Shown here: piece by piece, positions 22,150-34,300 of the stretch
Position numbering within the stretch: the first letter of the stretch is position 1
How the letters are laid out: the number at the start of each line of letters is the position of its first letter
From: Erythrocercus mccallii
Lineage: Eukaryota > Chordata > Aves > Passeriformes > Dicruridae
Reading direction: 5' to 3'
DNA length: 64,000 bases
NCBI GenBank assembly: GCA_013397435.1
Contig: VZRG01000308.1
Span: forward strand, 372,001 to 436,000
Notes under the pieces: generated by a model
The model's database searches: none
What the model was told of the DNA's origin: nothing
The model's input: only the letters and a program-made list of their open reading frames with translations
Made by a program: the position numbers and the translations under genes

Positions 22150-24689
22150 CGGCAAAGGGTTTGTTTTGACTACTTTAAATTGTGCAGGTTTCGTGCCCTG
22201 AGAATTGGGAGTTTGAAGCTGCTCCTAACGTAATAATCTGCCCGCTTCCCCCTCCTACCCCAGTGGCCAGGAATCTGCACCTTGTTCTCTTCTCCTTCTC
22301 ATTCCTCTCTTTGTTTGACTATTTTCCCTATTTCCCATCTGTTTATCACAAACCTCCCTCTTCCTGGAGCCTTCGTGAGTCTCCAAGGAGGAGAGAGTTG
22401 GAAATGTTGTTGCATGCAGGGAAGTGGAGGGGAAAGTTTGGAGCTTTACAATGAAAACCAGAGATGCGGGGGGAAGAAAGGAAACAAAACCAAATGCCAA
22501 AACACTGGGACAGACCCTCTGTGTGACAGGGTGACCCACCGGTGATGGGGGACAGATTTCCCCCAGGTGATGACATGAGCATTGCCACTGCATCCTGGCT
22601 GGGAACAGAGCAGGAAGGTTTGGTGAGGAGCTGCTTCCCCACCACAGCCAACATCCTCTCCCATTTCCAGGGCTGCAGCAGCGTTGTTCCTGCTAATGCT
22701 ATAGTAATAGAGTGGTATGAGGCTCCTAATGGAAATGCTACATCACTGCCAGCACAGAGTCCTCAGTCCCAGTGCTAATGATTATTGCTACTGTCTCGTG
22801 CCGATGCCACCACGCTGATGTGTCTGGCAGTTCCAGGCAGAGACTGATGCAGCCTCCACTCAAAGGACTTGCTGTTCCAAATTAAACTATATATCTGTGA
22901 GGAAAAGGAGGAAGGGAGCTCTGAGGGCCACAGGCTCATGGAGGAGAGGACAGCTGTCATCATCACTACTGCGTGGAGCAAAGGGCAAGCATGGCCACCG
23001 AGGTTCCCCAACCTGCTCCAGCCTTCTCCTGGCACAATGTCCCTCAGCAACACCATGCTCCCTGCCCAAACTCGGCCCCCACCTCCTTCTCTTGGCATGG
23101 TGACTGGCTGAATTGTTCTCAAAATGTTTTGGCATCACCTGGTGCAAACAGAGCAGCACAAGAGACAGCACACCAGGGCATTGTCACAGTGTCACCCATC
23201 CAGTGCTACAGCCACGTGAATGGGGCATCTTCTGAGCACACCATGGTGGGACATACGAGACCCTGGTGCTGAACCATGGTCCCTGACCTCTGAGGAGAAG
23301 CACCCTGAGGGCTGGGGTCTGCTGCACACGATGGGTAGCAGCTCTTCTCTTGGCTTCAGAGCCATCTGTGCTGTAGACCTGAAAGTCAAACCCTGCTGAC
23401 AAGCCATCTGGGGTGTCCAAATGACTGCACATGGTGCAATTTATTTTCCTACTTTTCCTTTTAATCACTGGCTTATTTCATTCATCTGCTGAGAAAACTG
23501 CCTTGGAAACCAAGGGTTTGTGTCCAGGAAAGACCTTACAGAGGCCAGGGTGACCGGGCACAGGTGTTGGCTTCTCAGCACCTCGTCATATGTGGCCAAT
23601 GGCTGAAGTCATGCCTGGGGGCTTCAGGGTCCAGGAGCCCCAGCTGGGAGCTCAGTGTGGGGACTGGGGTCAGGCTGCCTGCAGACAATAACAAAATGCT
23701 AATCCACAGGAATAACAGTGGCCATAAACCACCCAGAAGCACCATGGTGCTGTGCAGGTCTGTGCAGGGGGACACGGAGCACCACCAGATCAACCAGTGT
23801 TGCCGTGGAGATGGAAACTGGGGACAGTCACTTCAAAACATTCCTCCAGGAGGCTCAGGCTTACTGGGGGATTTTCCCAGGCTTGGTTTACCCCTTGTAC
23901 ACATTTCTGCTCTTCATGCTCTTTGTCCTAATCTCATTTAAGAAACAGATTTGGGAGAATGAGGTTGGATGTGAGCTGGGAGCTGGAAGATGCTCATGTT
24001 CCCGTTCAGTCTGTGAGCATCCGTGCCCATCACTGGGGACATGACTGTGCCCCGGGCACAGCATGTCCTGCTGCTGGGGTTTTCCCAGCTGGTGTTTGCC
24101 TGCAGCCATCCCATAGGTTGGCCTTGAGGTATCAGCACAGGGCTTCAGTGGTAGGCAAGGCTCAACAGCATCCTTCCCTGAGGCGCTGTGATCAAGGACA
24201 ACGCTGTATCTTTGCACCGGGAATGCCCACAGAGCCCATATCCCTTCCACACTGCCAGAACTCTGGCTTCGCTCTGCAGCTTCCCAAGCTGGCAGTGCTC
24301 CCGGCATCCCAGCCCCTCACACGGACCCTCATGGCATGCATCCATGGTTGCAGTGTGAGATTGCACCTTCCCTCCCGCCTCTGTGCTGCCCAGCACAGGC
24401 ATCTCTCCACCACCTCCCCGTGGGCATGCCAGGGTGCCCTGGAGCCGCGGAACTTCCTGCACGGGACAGCTCTGCCGGTCACTCCCTTATCTCTGGAGCA
24501 GTCCCTGCCACTCACAGCCGGGCTGAGCATCATGAGGCAGCCCCGCTGTGACCGGGCCATCGTGGGGAGGGGGACATTGCAGGCCGGGGTCCTGCACCCA
24601 CCGTGACTGCGCACATCCTCAATCTTGTCTCCTTTTTCCTGGAATTAGCGTGACACAAAGCATCTCGTTAGACGGCATTATTTACTCCG
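22150..24689. other. non-coding stretch, no gene recognised
   Basis: No repeat family or exon is recognisable. Open frames up to 215 codons (23959-24606, plus strand) show no domain, signal or splice context and overlap frames of 105-140 codons on the other strand. Confidence 0.5.
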
Positions 24690-24960
24690 AAGGAAGCATG
24701 GGGCCGGCCGCGGGGAGCTGGCAGCTCGGCGTTTCGCACATCATTATGCTCCCCTCACAGCTTTGAAGTCGGAGAGCCGAGGCAGCTCTGATTCCCTCGG
24801 CGGACTGCGAGCGCCTGGGCGGAGGCGGTGCCAGGAGGGCCCCGGGGAAGTCGTGTGGCACCCGCGAGTTTCTTTTTTCCTGGGTGCTCATCCCGCGAGC
24901 ACCTCCCGAAGCCATCGCCGCAGGGTTTGGCATCCCAGCGGGGCGGCTTCTGACCACTCC
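24690..24960. promoter_or_regulatory. CpG island, left of a pair
   Basis: About 18 CpGs fall within roughly 170 bases (24695-24870), including 'ggccggccgcggggagc'. This is far above the window background. It could be a promoter or developmental enhancer. With the island at 25690-25995 it makes the densest CpG neighbourhood of the assembled sequence. A 260-codon plus-strand frame runs from here to 25545 but shows no domain. Confidence 0.5.
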
Positions 24961-25689
24961 CCAGGACTGCAGGAATGCAGCCCACTCCTCAAATGCGTCC
25001 CTTTTCCAGGCACCTGGATAGCCCCCCTTGGCACATCACCAGCTTGTGCAGAAGGTAAACAAGCCTCCAAAAGCCCTGATGCCCCCCGGTGCCTCATCCC
25101 TGGGAGCCCTGGTGTGCTCTCCCCGGAGTGGCGGGCTGGGGTGGGTGCTCAGGGAGACCGGGGCTCCTTTGATGCCGCGGGTTTATTTACAAATGACGTG
25201 CGATATCCTGTTCCTCTTGGCGCCCTGGGAATTGAGCAGCGGAGGCTGTGGGTTTGCTCAGCCTGCCAGGCCTCCCCAGGCAGCACTGAACCCAAATGCT
25301 CCTTCACCTTTCCTTCTTCTCAGGACTTATTCCACCCCTTTTTCGATCTTCTTCTGCCTTTGCTGCTTCTCCTTTTCTTTTTTCAGTGTGACTTACTGCT
25401 CTGTGCTGGCAGCATGAATCCTTTTATCCCTCCGTGCCCACGCAGCGGGGCTGGAGGAAGCTGCCTGGGCAGATGGGTCATCTCCAAGGTTAAGCAGCAT
25501 CTCGGCGTCGCTCCCAGGCACCGCTTGCCTCCATCCTTGCTCTAAGGTTGGAGGATCTGCCAGCGTGGCTGGCTCTGTCCCGGCTGCAGGGATTTCACCA
25601 GTCTTTTCTTTTAATAGGACTAGGGGAAAAAACAAACGGAACTGAAACAAAATGTTATTTTCACACCTCTTTAACCAGCCAGCTCATCC
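24961..25689. other. spacer between two CpG islands
   Basis: Mixed-composition DNA with a T/C-rich run at about 25310-25390 ending '...tttcag|tgtg', which looks like a splice acceptor. No convincing donor-bounded coding segment follows. No repeat is recognised. Confidence 0.4.
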
Positions 25690-25995
25690 TTCCTGCTAGG
25701 CACTGGCTGCGGGTTGCCTTCCCCGCGGCATTCCTGCCTGGCGTGGGTCCCGGCCAAGGCTGGGCTCCCGTGCGCCCGCGGTGACCGGCGGCGCTGCCAG
25801 CGGCAGGCGGGAGGCTCCGAGCGAGGAGGCAGCAGCACACCACGGAGCAGGGCATAGCAGGGCAGGCACCCCTGTCCTGGGCTGCCCCGAGGGTCCCACC
25901 CCTCCACAGGGAACCTCAGCAGGTTCCCTGGAGCGGCTCCAGCGCCGGCGGACCCTTGTGGGTTTCCACCAGCCACCGTGCCTGGGCCGCCGCTG
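25690..25995. promoter_or_regulatory. CpG island, right of a pair
   Basis: About 16 CpGs occur in 130 bases (25707-25835) and more at 25930-25990. CpG islands of a few hundred bases mark most housekeeping and developmental promoters in birds. No TATA box or clear first exon is visible, so transcription direction cannot be given. Confidence 0.5.
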
Positions 25996-27799
25996 CCAAA
26001 TGTTTGGGGGGAGAAGAGCCAAGTCAGGCAGTCAGGAGATAAATCTGAGCTCTCTCTGGCTGCGCTGGGACTTTGCTCAGGATTAATTGGAGGCAGCGGT
26101 TCTCCTCCTGCTCCTCTCCCCCCCACAGGGCCAGGGCAGCCGAGCTGGCAGCCCGGGCTGGCCCAGCTCCTTGTGGGAAGCTGCTGACATGTTTTCAGCA
26201 TGAGGAAGGTCCGTGTGTGTTTGAGCTCAGGCACAATCACTTGTGGAGGTCGGAGGAGGCGAGGGATGTGCTAAACTATAAATGAGACCCTGACAGACTC
26301 TCTCCCTGAAATATTTAGAGGTGCTTGCAAGATGTTGTTAGATCTGGCTGCTCAAGGGATTGTGTTTTTTATCCTGAACAAAAGCCTGGCGTCCACCTGA
26401 AGTTAAAGCTAATCTAAACAATAGGGAAAAATAAACACCAGGATGTAAAAGATGGACAACAGCCCCAGCAATAAAAAAGCTGGAGTGGAAAAGGAGAGTG
26501 GGAATTGCCAGTGGCTGGTTTATTAGCCACACCGCACCAAAAACATCTGACGCATGATACGAGATGCAAAACACAGCCTTAGTGCAGCAGGATAAGGCAC
26601 GGGGAGATGTCAGTGCTTGTCATCCCAGAGCACTGCAGCCCCGCTCCTCGCAGCCTGAATTAATCAGTCTGCCAGGAGCAGCCTTGCTTTGACCTCCGGC
26701 CTCCCCTCTGCCCTCCCCAGCAGCTGAGAACTTGGGAGTTAAGCACAATTTAAGCACTACCTCTTCCCAAATGCAAAGCCTGGACTAACTGCAACCATCC
26801 CGAGCCTCTGGCAATGCCCCCTTGGAAATGCTGACTGAGGGCTTCAGTGCTGAGGGTGCCAGCATGGATCCAGCAGCAGTCGCAGCCTGTGGCCTCCCAG
26901 CATCCTCCTCCGGCGTGTTATGGCGAGGATGTAATTTCTAAAATAACACGTTACTCTTGCTTAATTATCCCACTTTATAGAAGTCACTTCCGGCGCCAAG
27001 CTCAAGTTATGAGATGCATTTCTGAGCTGTTGTCTGGGTGCCAGGAAAGAAGAAAAAGAAAGAGTCAGAGTTATGATTGTTATTGGAGTGTTTTATTTTG
27101 GTTTTTAGATGTCTGGATTTCTGTTATAAAATGTATGAACTGCAAAGGAACTGAAATTTTTATGCTCACAATATTAGTTTCTCATTTCTAGACTGAGATG
27201 CTTATGGCTCTCCTTAATTCTCTCGAAAATATTCTGTGTGTTTATTTTTTTTTTTGCCCAATATGTTTATGTAACTTCCTCTGGAAGCTCAGTTTTTAGT
27301 TAAGTAACTTTTTGTCCAGAAATTCCTTAGCTTGGTTTCTTTATTAATAAACCTGGCATTTCCAGTTAAGACCATAGGTGTACCTCTGCTAAGCTCCCTT
27401 GATTTCCACCAGCTCAAACAGATTGCTTGAAAGGTTTTGGCTTTCCTCAGAGCAGACCCAGCCCAGATACAGCTTCAAAGATGCTCAGGCAGCTACAGGA
27501 GGTGCAAGTCCTCAGTGGTCCTGTGTGATTGGAGTTAGCATAGCCACGGGGGCAGGAGGAGCAGGTGCCATTCCATGGTGACGATTTTGGCAGCACCAAA
27601 ACCTGCTCAGACAGGAATCTGGGGGTCAAAGGATGCTGGGGACAGAGCCGGCAGGCTGAGGTGTCTCCCATGTTCATCTCTGTGGATACAGCATGAGGTG
27701 CCTGGAGAATGCAGCTTGTCCCAGGTCCTCCTCCCGAATGGCATCGCTGAGTCAGCCGCGCTCTCTCCACCTCCTTTTTCTTTGCACGTCCCTGTAAGT
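25996..27799. other. non-coding stretch, no gene recognised
   Basis: The part at 26930-27370 is AT-rich, repeat-poor and has T runs (27246-27255); it could contain a conserved element. No exon or named repeat. Confidence 0.45.
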
Positions 27800-28110
27800 G
27801 TCTAACACCTTTTCAGTGTAATGTCATTTGAAGATTTAATTAAGGTGCTGTTTGTTCCCTCTCCCAGATAATTAATTGAAGGTGTTAGATAAAACCAGGC
27901 CTAACACCAATCCTTGCTGGGTCTGAACAGCACCTTCCAGCTCAAGATATTATTGTTCTCTTTTGTTTCAGATCCTTTTGCTTGTTCTCAGCCCTGTGAA
28001 AAGGCTTATATCCAAACCAATTTAAATTAATTTTTCAAGCAAGATACCACAAGACCGAGATACTATTAAAGGCTTTGCTAAAAAGCAGGGTTCATTAGAA
28101 CACACCCGGC
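27800..28110 (-). mobile_element. ancient CR1 LINE, ORF2 reverse-transcriptase remnant
   Basis: Read on the minus strand, 'agcaaagcctttaatag' near 28055 corresponds to the SKAFD box of CR1 reverse transcriptase, now with Asp changed to Asn. The strand then runs through 'aacaccttcaattaattatc' to a corrupted FADD box near 27825. The plus-strand wording (cagataattaattgaaggtg, then gttagataaaacc) follows the reverse complement of reptilian/avian CR1 consensus through 'AATGACC...ATGTTGAACA...'. The spacing between boxes is about 100 bases shorter than normal, so there is an internal deletion. It is too decayed to encode protein and predates the avian CR1 copies elsewhere in the window. Confidence 0.65.
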
Positions 28111-29899
28111 TGCCGTTCCCTCCCCTGCGCATTCTGCCCTTCAATAAAAAGACAAAAGACAAAAAGAGTTTTACCTGCCAGGGCTTTGGTGTTTAAGCCA
28201 AAGGACGTGTGTGGCTGTAGGGAAACTGATCCCTCACATGCCACAGCAATGAGGAAGCTTTTGGTGGTGACCTTGTATGTCCTCAGCAGTGCTGAGCCTG
28301 GCACAGCCCAGGGCTGGTGGGGGCTCCTTGGGGTGATGTCCACTCATGTGGGGATGTGGAGATTATCTTGGGCAGTGAAAACACAGCCTCCGTGTGTGCT
28401 GCCCCATTCCCATCACCCATGGCTTCAGTCAAGGCTGGGACCCAAACTGTAACACTTTTCAACTTTGTTGAGCAAATTGCACAGGCTCATCCGAGGTGAC
28501 ACAGACATGCCATGTAATCCCCAGCAGTCCCCTGGTGCCCCTGTATAGCTCCTTTCACCAGCTAGTCCCACGGATCAGGGCCAACCAAACCTGACCAGCT
28601 GCACTGGCAATGCTGGGCTCTGGGAACAGGTCTGTGATGGCAGGCAGTGCTCTGTGCATGGCCAAGGGATTTCTCCTCGGAGATGTGAGGAGATCCCAGT
28701 GCAGCCACCCCCGCCAAGCACTTCCCTCAGCTCAGCACCGTTTCCTTTTTCTTCAAGTCAATCTCTCTCTCCCGCACTGGAAAGGACCCTTAAAAATGAT
28801 CAAAGGAGCCAGAAAGCTTTTGCAATTTCTCCTTTAAATGGAATTTTATAAAGCAAGAAGAATCCCACACTTATTATTTAAAAAAGAGAGCCCTATCAGC
28901 AATGGAGATTTGGTAATGAGTCGATTTGAGCATGTTCTTGCTGACTGCCTGGGTGCCTTTACCCTCATCTCAGTGTGAGATTTTTAGTGCAATTAGTAGA
29001 AAGTGTTCAACAGAAAATGTACTTGCAGCACAGGGCCCCCTGGTTTGCTGCACCACCTGCACCTTGCAGCCCACACAGGAAGATGGGTGATGTCTGAAGG
29101 GGTTCGGTCCCTATTTCTTGCCTCTCTCCACCAAGACGAGGCTCACAGCATCAGCACAGTGCTGGGCTGTGCTGCTCCAGCACTTGCAAAGAGTGGCAGC
29201 ATGCAGGGCAGAGTGGGGCTGGGAGAGGGTGCCTGGTCTGTCCTGATAACCAGGAGGGAGCAGCTTGGAAGACCCATGTCTGAGGTCACTTTCAATTCAA
29301 ACCCCTGGCAGAGCTGACAGCAAAATGACAAAAATCCCTATTTTCAGTGCTGGTATATTCCAGCCATGCCCACAGCCTGCCTCTGTCAGAGAAAATGCAA
29401 ACCACCCTTCCCAGCTCCCCAGACAATTGCCAGGAGGCCCGGGGTATTCTCCCATCCCAGTTTATGTCAATCGCACATTGCATTTAAATGGAACCCTTTC
29501 TGTCTCCTTAACAAGAATGGCACCGCTTTGCTTATTGCCTATTAACTTGAGAGGTGAACACATCGGCTGGCAGAATCAGAAACATTTACCATGAAAAAGA
29601 AAAGCTGAAATCCCATTTTCTTCCCTCATCTCGGTGGGAAACAGCCTGTCAGGGCCAGGCAGGGTTGTGAGTAGCGTGTTCCTTAAGCACCTCCTTCACA
29701 GACAGCACTTCCCAGCCATACTGAAGACTCCCACTGGAGGCTCCCCAGGAAGGACAAGCACTTCAGAGTGCCAGAGCTGAGGGGCAAGGGGACAAACTGC
29801 TCCATATCTTCCCAGATTCCACCCTCAGTGTTCCCTTCCATCCACCGGTATCTCTACCAATGAATCCCCCCTCTTCTGAGGACACCACACAGTCAAAGC
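28111..29899. other. non-coding stretch, no gene recognised
   Basis: No supported exon. The segment at 28780-29010 is AT-rich and repeat-poor. Nothing else stands out. Confidence 0.5.
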
Positions 29900-29982
29900 C
29901 AGAGAAGGTCACACAACTGTCCAGGGACAACGACACAGGAGACCTCTGTTCCCTTCCCTCTTCTCCAATCAAAGCCCGTTAG
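29900..29982 (+). mobile_element. MIR-like SINE 3' fragment
   Basis: 'agaaggtcacacaactg', then 'gagacctctgttccc' and 'caatcaaagcccg', follow the MIR 3' part (AAGGTCACACAGC ... AGGTCTCCTGACTCC ... AAAGCCCG). Spacing is close to the consensus. It is heavily diverged. Confidence 0.45.
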
Positions 29983-30327
29983 TTCTGGGGATTTGGGTTT
30001 CCATTAGTGCCTGTTTGATGGCCTTTCTCCTTTACACTGGCATTTCCACGGCTGCTTAACTTCAGTGCATTTCATTAGCACAGAGGTTTCTGTCGATATT
30101 AGAAAGTCACTGTAATCATCAGGGGGATTTGCATGGCTGTTAGCCCAGGAGCTTCACTGTTTGCAAGTATTTTCAGCAGCATTTTTGCAGAAAAAGGTGC
30201 CTTTGACATGCACCCTCTTGGCGGAGACTCTATAGCCCTGTGTCCCACTCTGCGCTAGTGTGCTGCACTCCTGTCACCCGGCAGTGGTGAAGATGCCAAC
30301 CCCAGCCAGGAGCTGCATGTGCTCACC
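29983..30327. promoter_or_regulatory. possible conserved block with octamer site
   Basis: The block at 30000-30210 is repeat-free and AT-leaning, and holds a perfect POU octamer ATTTGCAT at 30127-30134 beside 'catttcattagcac'. Octamers are bound by Oct/POU factors. One site is suggestive only. Confidence 0.25.
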
Positions 30328-30435
30328 AGGATGCCCATTCATACTGGGACATCCTTGCCCCCTTAATTCTTCTGGATGCCCAGCAGGATGCCCATAAAAG
30401 TGACCATGCCCATAGGGATGTCCATGCCCACCAGC
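30328..30435. repeat. degenerate short tandem repeat, 'ggatgcccat' type
   Basis: The word 'ggatgccca' and variants ('gaccatgcccatag', 'ggatgtccatgcccacc') recur about six times at irregular spacing of 10-20 bases. This looks like the remains of a minisatellite. Translating it gives a Met-Pro-rich chance peptide. Confidence 0.5.
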
Positions 30436-33279
30436 GCACCTGTACACACTATGGCAATGGTATCCCCATCACCAAGCACCATTGCCCCTTCCCTTGGAGC
30501 ACACATTCCTCCCTCTGATCCATCGCTGTCACCCATCTCATTCCCCCAGCACCCATTTGTTCCTCATCCCTTCTTCCCTTGGCTGGTATTTTGTGAGCTG
30601 CAGGGGTGGAAGGACATGGCAGGGGCAGGGCAGTGGATAGTGGAGATGGCCTCCCCTTCTTTTCCACTTCCCTACACACTTTGGGGCTGGCCAGCCTCTG
30701 GCGGACAGTGCAGCTCTGTTTTGCATCACTGCTTTGAAAAGCCCTTGGAGAGAGCGGTGATTTATGAGAGGTTTCTTGTACAAGGGGAAATAAACCTCTG
30801 ACCAGACCCAACTGAAATCCACACTGCTTCATTTTCTGTGGAATCAGGATTTTACCCCTATCTGAGGATTTTGCTTCTTTCCAAGAAAAACAGCCAGTGA
30901 CTTTCTCATAAACAGCCGTGCTCTCTCCCTTTTCAAAAGCCAGGCTGGCTGGGAAGGGCTGCTTTCCCTGCCGGCCTGCATGTCCCGCTCCTCACTCCTC
31001 CACACCGGAGCCCTGCGGTTCACAAATCACCGCGTTTCCGACCAGTGCCGAAGCGAGAACATCTGCTGGGAAAGTCAACAGTAATTAATCGGCTTTTAAC
31101 TGGGAGATAGAGAAGCAGGAGAGAAGCACAGCCCCCTTTAATGAGAATAAAAGGTGTTTAAGTTTAGAGGAGTGCAGAGGCGCCCCGGTTACTTTGTAAT
31201 GTGATAAGGGGCTGGGAATTTAAACCAGAAATGGAGCGGCTAAGGGCGAGGGGGGTTGCGGGTGCTCCGGCAAACTAGTGGAGCCTGGAGGGGAGATGGT
31301 GCCGAAGAGCTGCGGTTCCTGGAGCAAAGGGGTTCCAGGTGGGAGCAAGAGCAGTTCAGCCCCTGCCTTGCCTCCAGCTGTTGCAGACGGGGTGCTGAGG
31401 CCGCGGGACTCGGGGGCTGCCGGCAGCCAGGTGATGCTGGAGCAGGACCGAAGGTGCTAAAGGGCAGTGAGGGCAAGACTGGGGGAGGGATGCTAGAGGT
31501 GGTGGCAGCAGTGGCAGCATTTCCCGCGTGTGACAGAGCCGACGTGGCTGGTCTGTGTGAGACCAGGTTTGCTGGAACCGTGTGGCTGGGCTGGGGGTGG
31601 CTCGGCAGAAACCCTTCACTAGCTTGGGGAGTTGAGTGTGGGTGCAAGGAATGTGCCTGGAATTTGACTTGGCTGAGCGGGAGAAGAGTCTCTGAGCTGC
31701 TGGAAGCAGAGACCTCCGCACCCTGGTAAAATAGCACAGGGAGGGATAGAAGAGAAGGCAGCAAGGGGAAGAGAGAAGAAAGAGGTGATGCTGGGGATGC
31801 TGGGGCTTTTGGGGATGGAGGTGGAAAAATCCATGGGGGCCTGAGAGAGGCAGAAACTGCATCCAGGTATTGCTCTGCTTGCTCTGCATGGGCTGTGGGT
31901 CAAACAGTGTTGAGAAAAGGGCGCTGAGGCAGCAGTAATTTTTGAGAAAAGGGGGACAGCTCCTTCCAGGAGAAAAAAAATTACCAAAGGCAGCTGCAGG
32001 TGTATAATTACAGTTATGATATATAAGTGCTAGTGCAATATACCCTCTGCAAAAGGATGGCACTGAAACTGTGAGGAACAGGCTAGTGTAGGAAGAAACT
32101 CAGTTAATTAGTTAAGCAGAGCTCTTTAGGAAGTGTTTCCTCAATTGCTTTTTCACTCCTATATTTCCGTAACTACCAAATGGTTTGTTGCTCATCCTTA
32201 TGGTGAAATCTTCCCTGAGCCTGCCAAGGGAGGCTGCTCTGTGTGGAGCAAAAGGAGGAAAACCAAAGAGTTCTGCTGTAGATAGGAATATTCATGCAAA
32301 AGATTTTTAATTTCTTTGAAAACACTGATTTTTTAAATTTTTTTTTCTGATATAGAATCTTGGAGACTCCCGTGTATTTAAATCCCCTCACCATCACCCC
32401 ATCTCACTCTTTCTGCTGGGTGTGTCCCAATGTGCCCCCGAGCTGTCCCTGAACAGGAGGGGTGTGAGTTCCTGGCACCCCCAAACCAGCCCCGAGCCCC
32501 CAGCACTGCCAGCACTCAGGGCTGCCGTAGCCCTGCCAGGGAAGCAGAGGGAGAGCATTACCCAGCTTCGCACAGGGGAAATGATATAATTGGAGCTGTT
32601 TGGATTTAGAAATTAAAATAATTTGAGTTTGCTCGGAAAGGTTCATGCAACGTCAGCTTCCATCAGGCGGATGAGAAGCAGAGGTGCCCCAGGAGTGAGC
32701 ACTCTGACAGCTCTCCCAAATAACACCCGCTCTGCTGGGACTCCTTTTATTTGCCCTGCCCTGTTCGGGGTGATAGCAGGAGGAAGTTTCCTCCCACACT
32801 GGGGAAATCTTTGTGCCCTTTCCCAGAGTGGAGATGTCATCTCTCTTGTGTGCCCGTTTAGCCCTGGCCATGCCACAGAGGAGAGCTGCCATCCCAGCTC
32901 CCTTGAGCTGAGTGTCTTTCTCCTGGCCCCCAGAACCACCCTTCCTGCCCCAGAATCTCCGGACAAGGCAGTAATCATTGTCCTCCTTGTGCTGCAAAGA
33001 GCCTGGCTAAACCCTGCCATGTCACGCATGATTTTGAGGGACCCCAACAACTTTCAGAGCACTGAGAGTGCAGGACAGATTCATTGAGAAATCCCATCCG
33101 ATCTCCTGTCTCCAGCCTCCTCCTGCTCCAGGGTTGTCTCCTAGATCTTCCCCTCCACCTACATTGAGGACACCTTCTCCCTGAGGTCCCTGCATCCTTC
33201 CAGGCTCATCACTCGCCCGGTTCCACCTGTGTTTCAAACCTTCCCAGTTCCTGTTGTGTTATTGCTGTTTGCAGTGTGA
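30436..33279. other. non-coding stretch, no gene recognised
   Basis: The part at 31000-31240 mixes CpG with AT words (cagtaattaatcgg, tgtaatgtgataagg) and may be regulatory. At 31780-31830 there is a short 'gctgggg' repetition. Frames up to 235 codons (31356-32063, minus) have no domain. The region 32030-32400 is AT-rich. Confidence 0.45.
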
Positions 33280-34300
33280 CCTAATTAAGCATCATCTGCA
33301 AATGCAATTACTTTGCCATTTATCTTCTCCATCGTTAATGTTCATCCCAAACAAGACCAAACCTAGTGCTTGTTCCTCCACTGGCCGCTGTGCCATGTGG
33401 GCTTCTAAGCCAGCCTTGCTTTGGAACCAGTTAATTCCTCCAGGAAATTTCTACGAGACACAGGAAGAAATGCTGTGTGTCCTGCCAGGCTTTATCTACC
33501 AGTGCCTGCCTCTAGAGAGGGTGCAAAGCCCTGTAAAATACCAACCGGCTTTGACTGCCCTGATTTGTCCTTTAATAAATTCATCCTTGGAATTGCTTGT
33601 GGCTTTGCTCTCCTTCGAGAGCATCAAATGCCTTTTCCTTAATCCTCAATTTTTTTGGCATTCCTTGGCTGGCAGATGAAACAAATTTCCTGGCTACTAA
33701 TTGTCAGTCTCCTTTTCCAGTCTCTTTCTTTTATTTTTCTTTTAAATTTTGTTTGTGTTTATTTCCTTCTCTGGCAGTTCCCACCATCCATCCTCCCCCC
33801 CCCCCACCAGGTCCTTCACTGATTTGTTACGCCAGCTCGAAATTTGGCCAGCTGCAATTTTATTTTCAGTGCTGGTGGTGGGTTTTAAAGTGGTGGAGGC
33901 TCACTAATTCTGTTAGTGAATTCCTTTAATAATTCAGAATGCATGTGGTTCACCCCAGCTGATTTGTGCACATTAGGTTTGTCAGGGCTTCCCTTCCGTG
34001 CTTTTTATCAGTAAGCGTATTTACAAGGTCTTCATTAGTTCCTAATTGACCATGCCTCTTCTCTTTAGTTATCACCTTAAAGAGCAATTTAAAAAAGCAA
34101 TTCAACAACAGCCATTTTAAAGCTCTCCATTCCTTCCAGTCCCTTTCTCATTTATTATTATCCTTCTGTCTCTCTAGCGCTTCTTTTCCCCAATGTCTTT
34201 AAAAGCTCTTCATATTCCCTGGAATATTCTGTAAGTTCAAACTTATTCTACTGGTCAGCTGCTATCTCTGTGGGTTCACTCCATGCCCCTGCTTCTGGTG
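33280..34300 (-). mobile_element. ancient CR1 LINE, about 1 kb of ORF2 reverse transcriptase
   Basis: This is the longest old retrotransposon in the window. On the minus strand, in the correct 5'-to-3' order, I see a segment near 33910-33975 reading AGVNHMHSELLKEF, the counterpart of the CR1 'GPDGIHPRVLKEL' motif. A KAFD box follows at 33623-33634. Then comes ALGLVLF...INDG, matching 'VLGPVLFNIFIND'. An intact catalytic FADD lies at 33291-33302. KAFD to FADD spacing is about 330 bases, as in CR1. Frameshifts separate these blocks, so no protein can be made. A C run of 11 (33795-33805) interrupts the middle. The sequence resembles CR1 lineages common in turtles and crocodiles rather than the young avian type, so insertion is very old. 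The 5' end is uncertain. Confidence 0.75.

Noticed and set aside
24763..25545. 260-codon plus-strand frame
   Set aside because: Runs through CpG-rich DNA, with no start context, splice support or domain.
30376..30801. Met-Pro repeat peptide
   Set aside because: Produced by the degenerate 'ggatgcccat' repeat, not by coding selection.
31356..32063. 235-codon minus-strand frame
   Set aside because: Pro/Ser/Leu-rich chance frame from purine-rich plus-strand sequence; an equally open plus-strand frame overlaps it.
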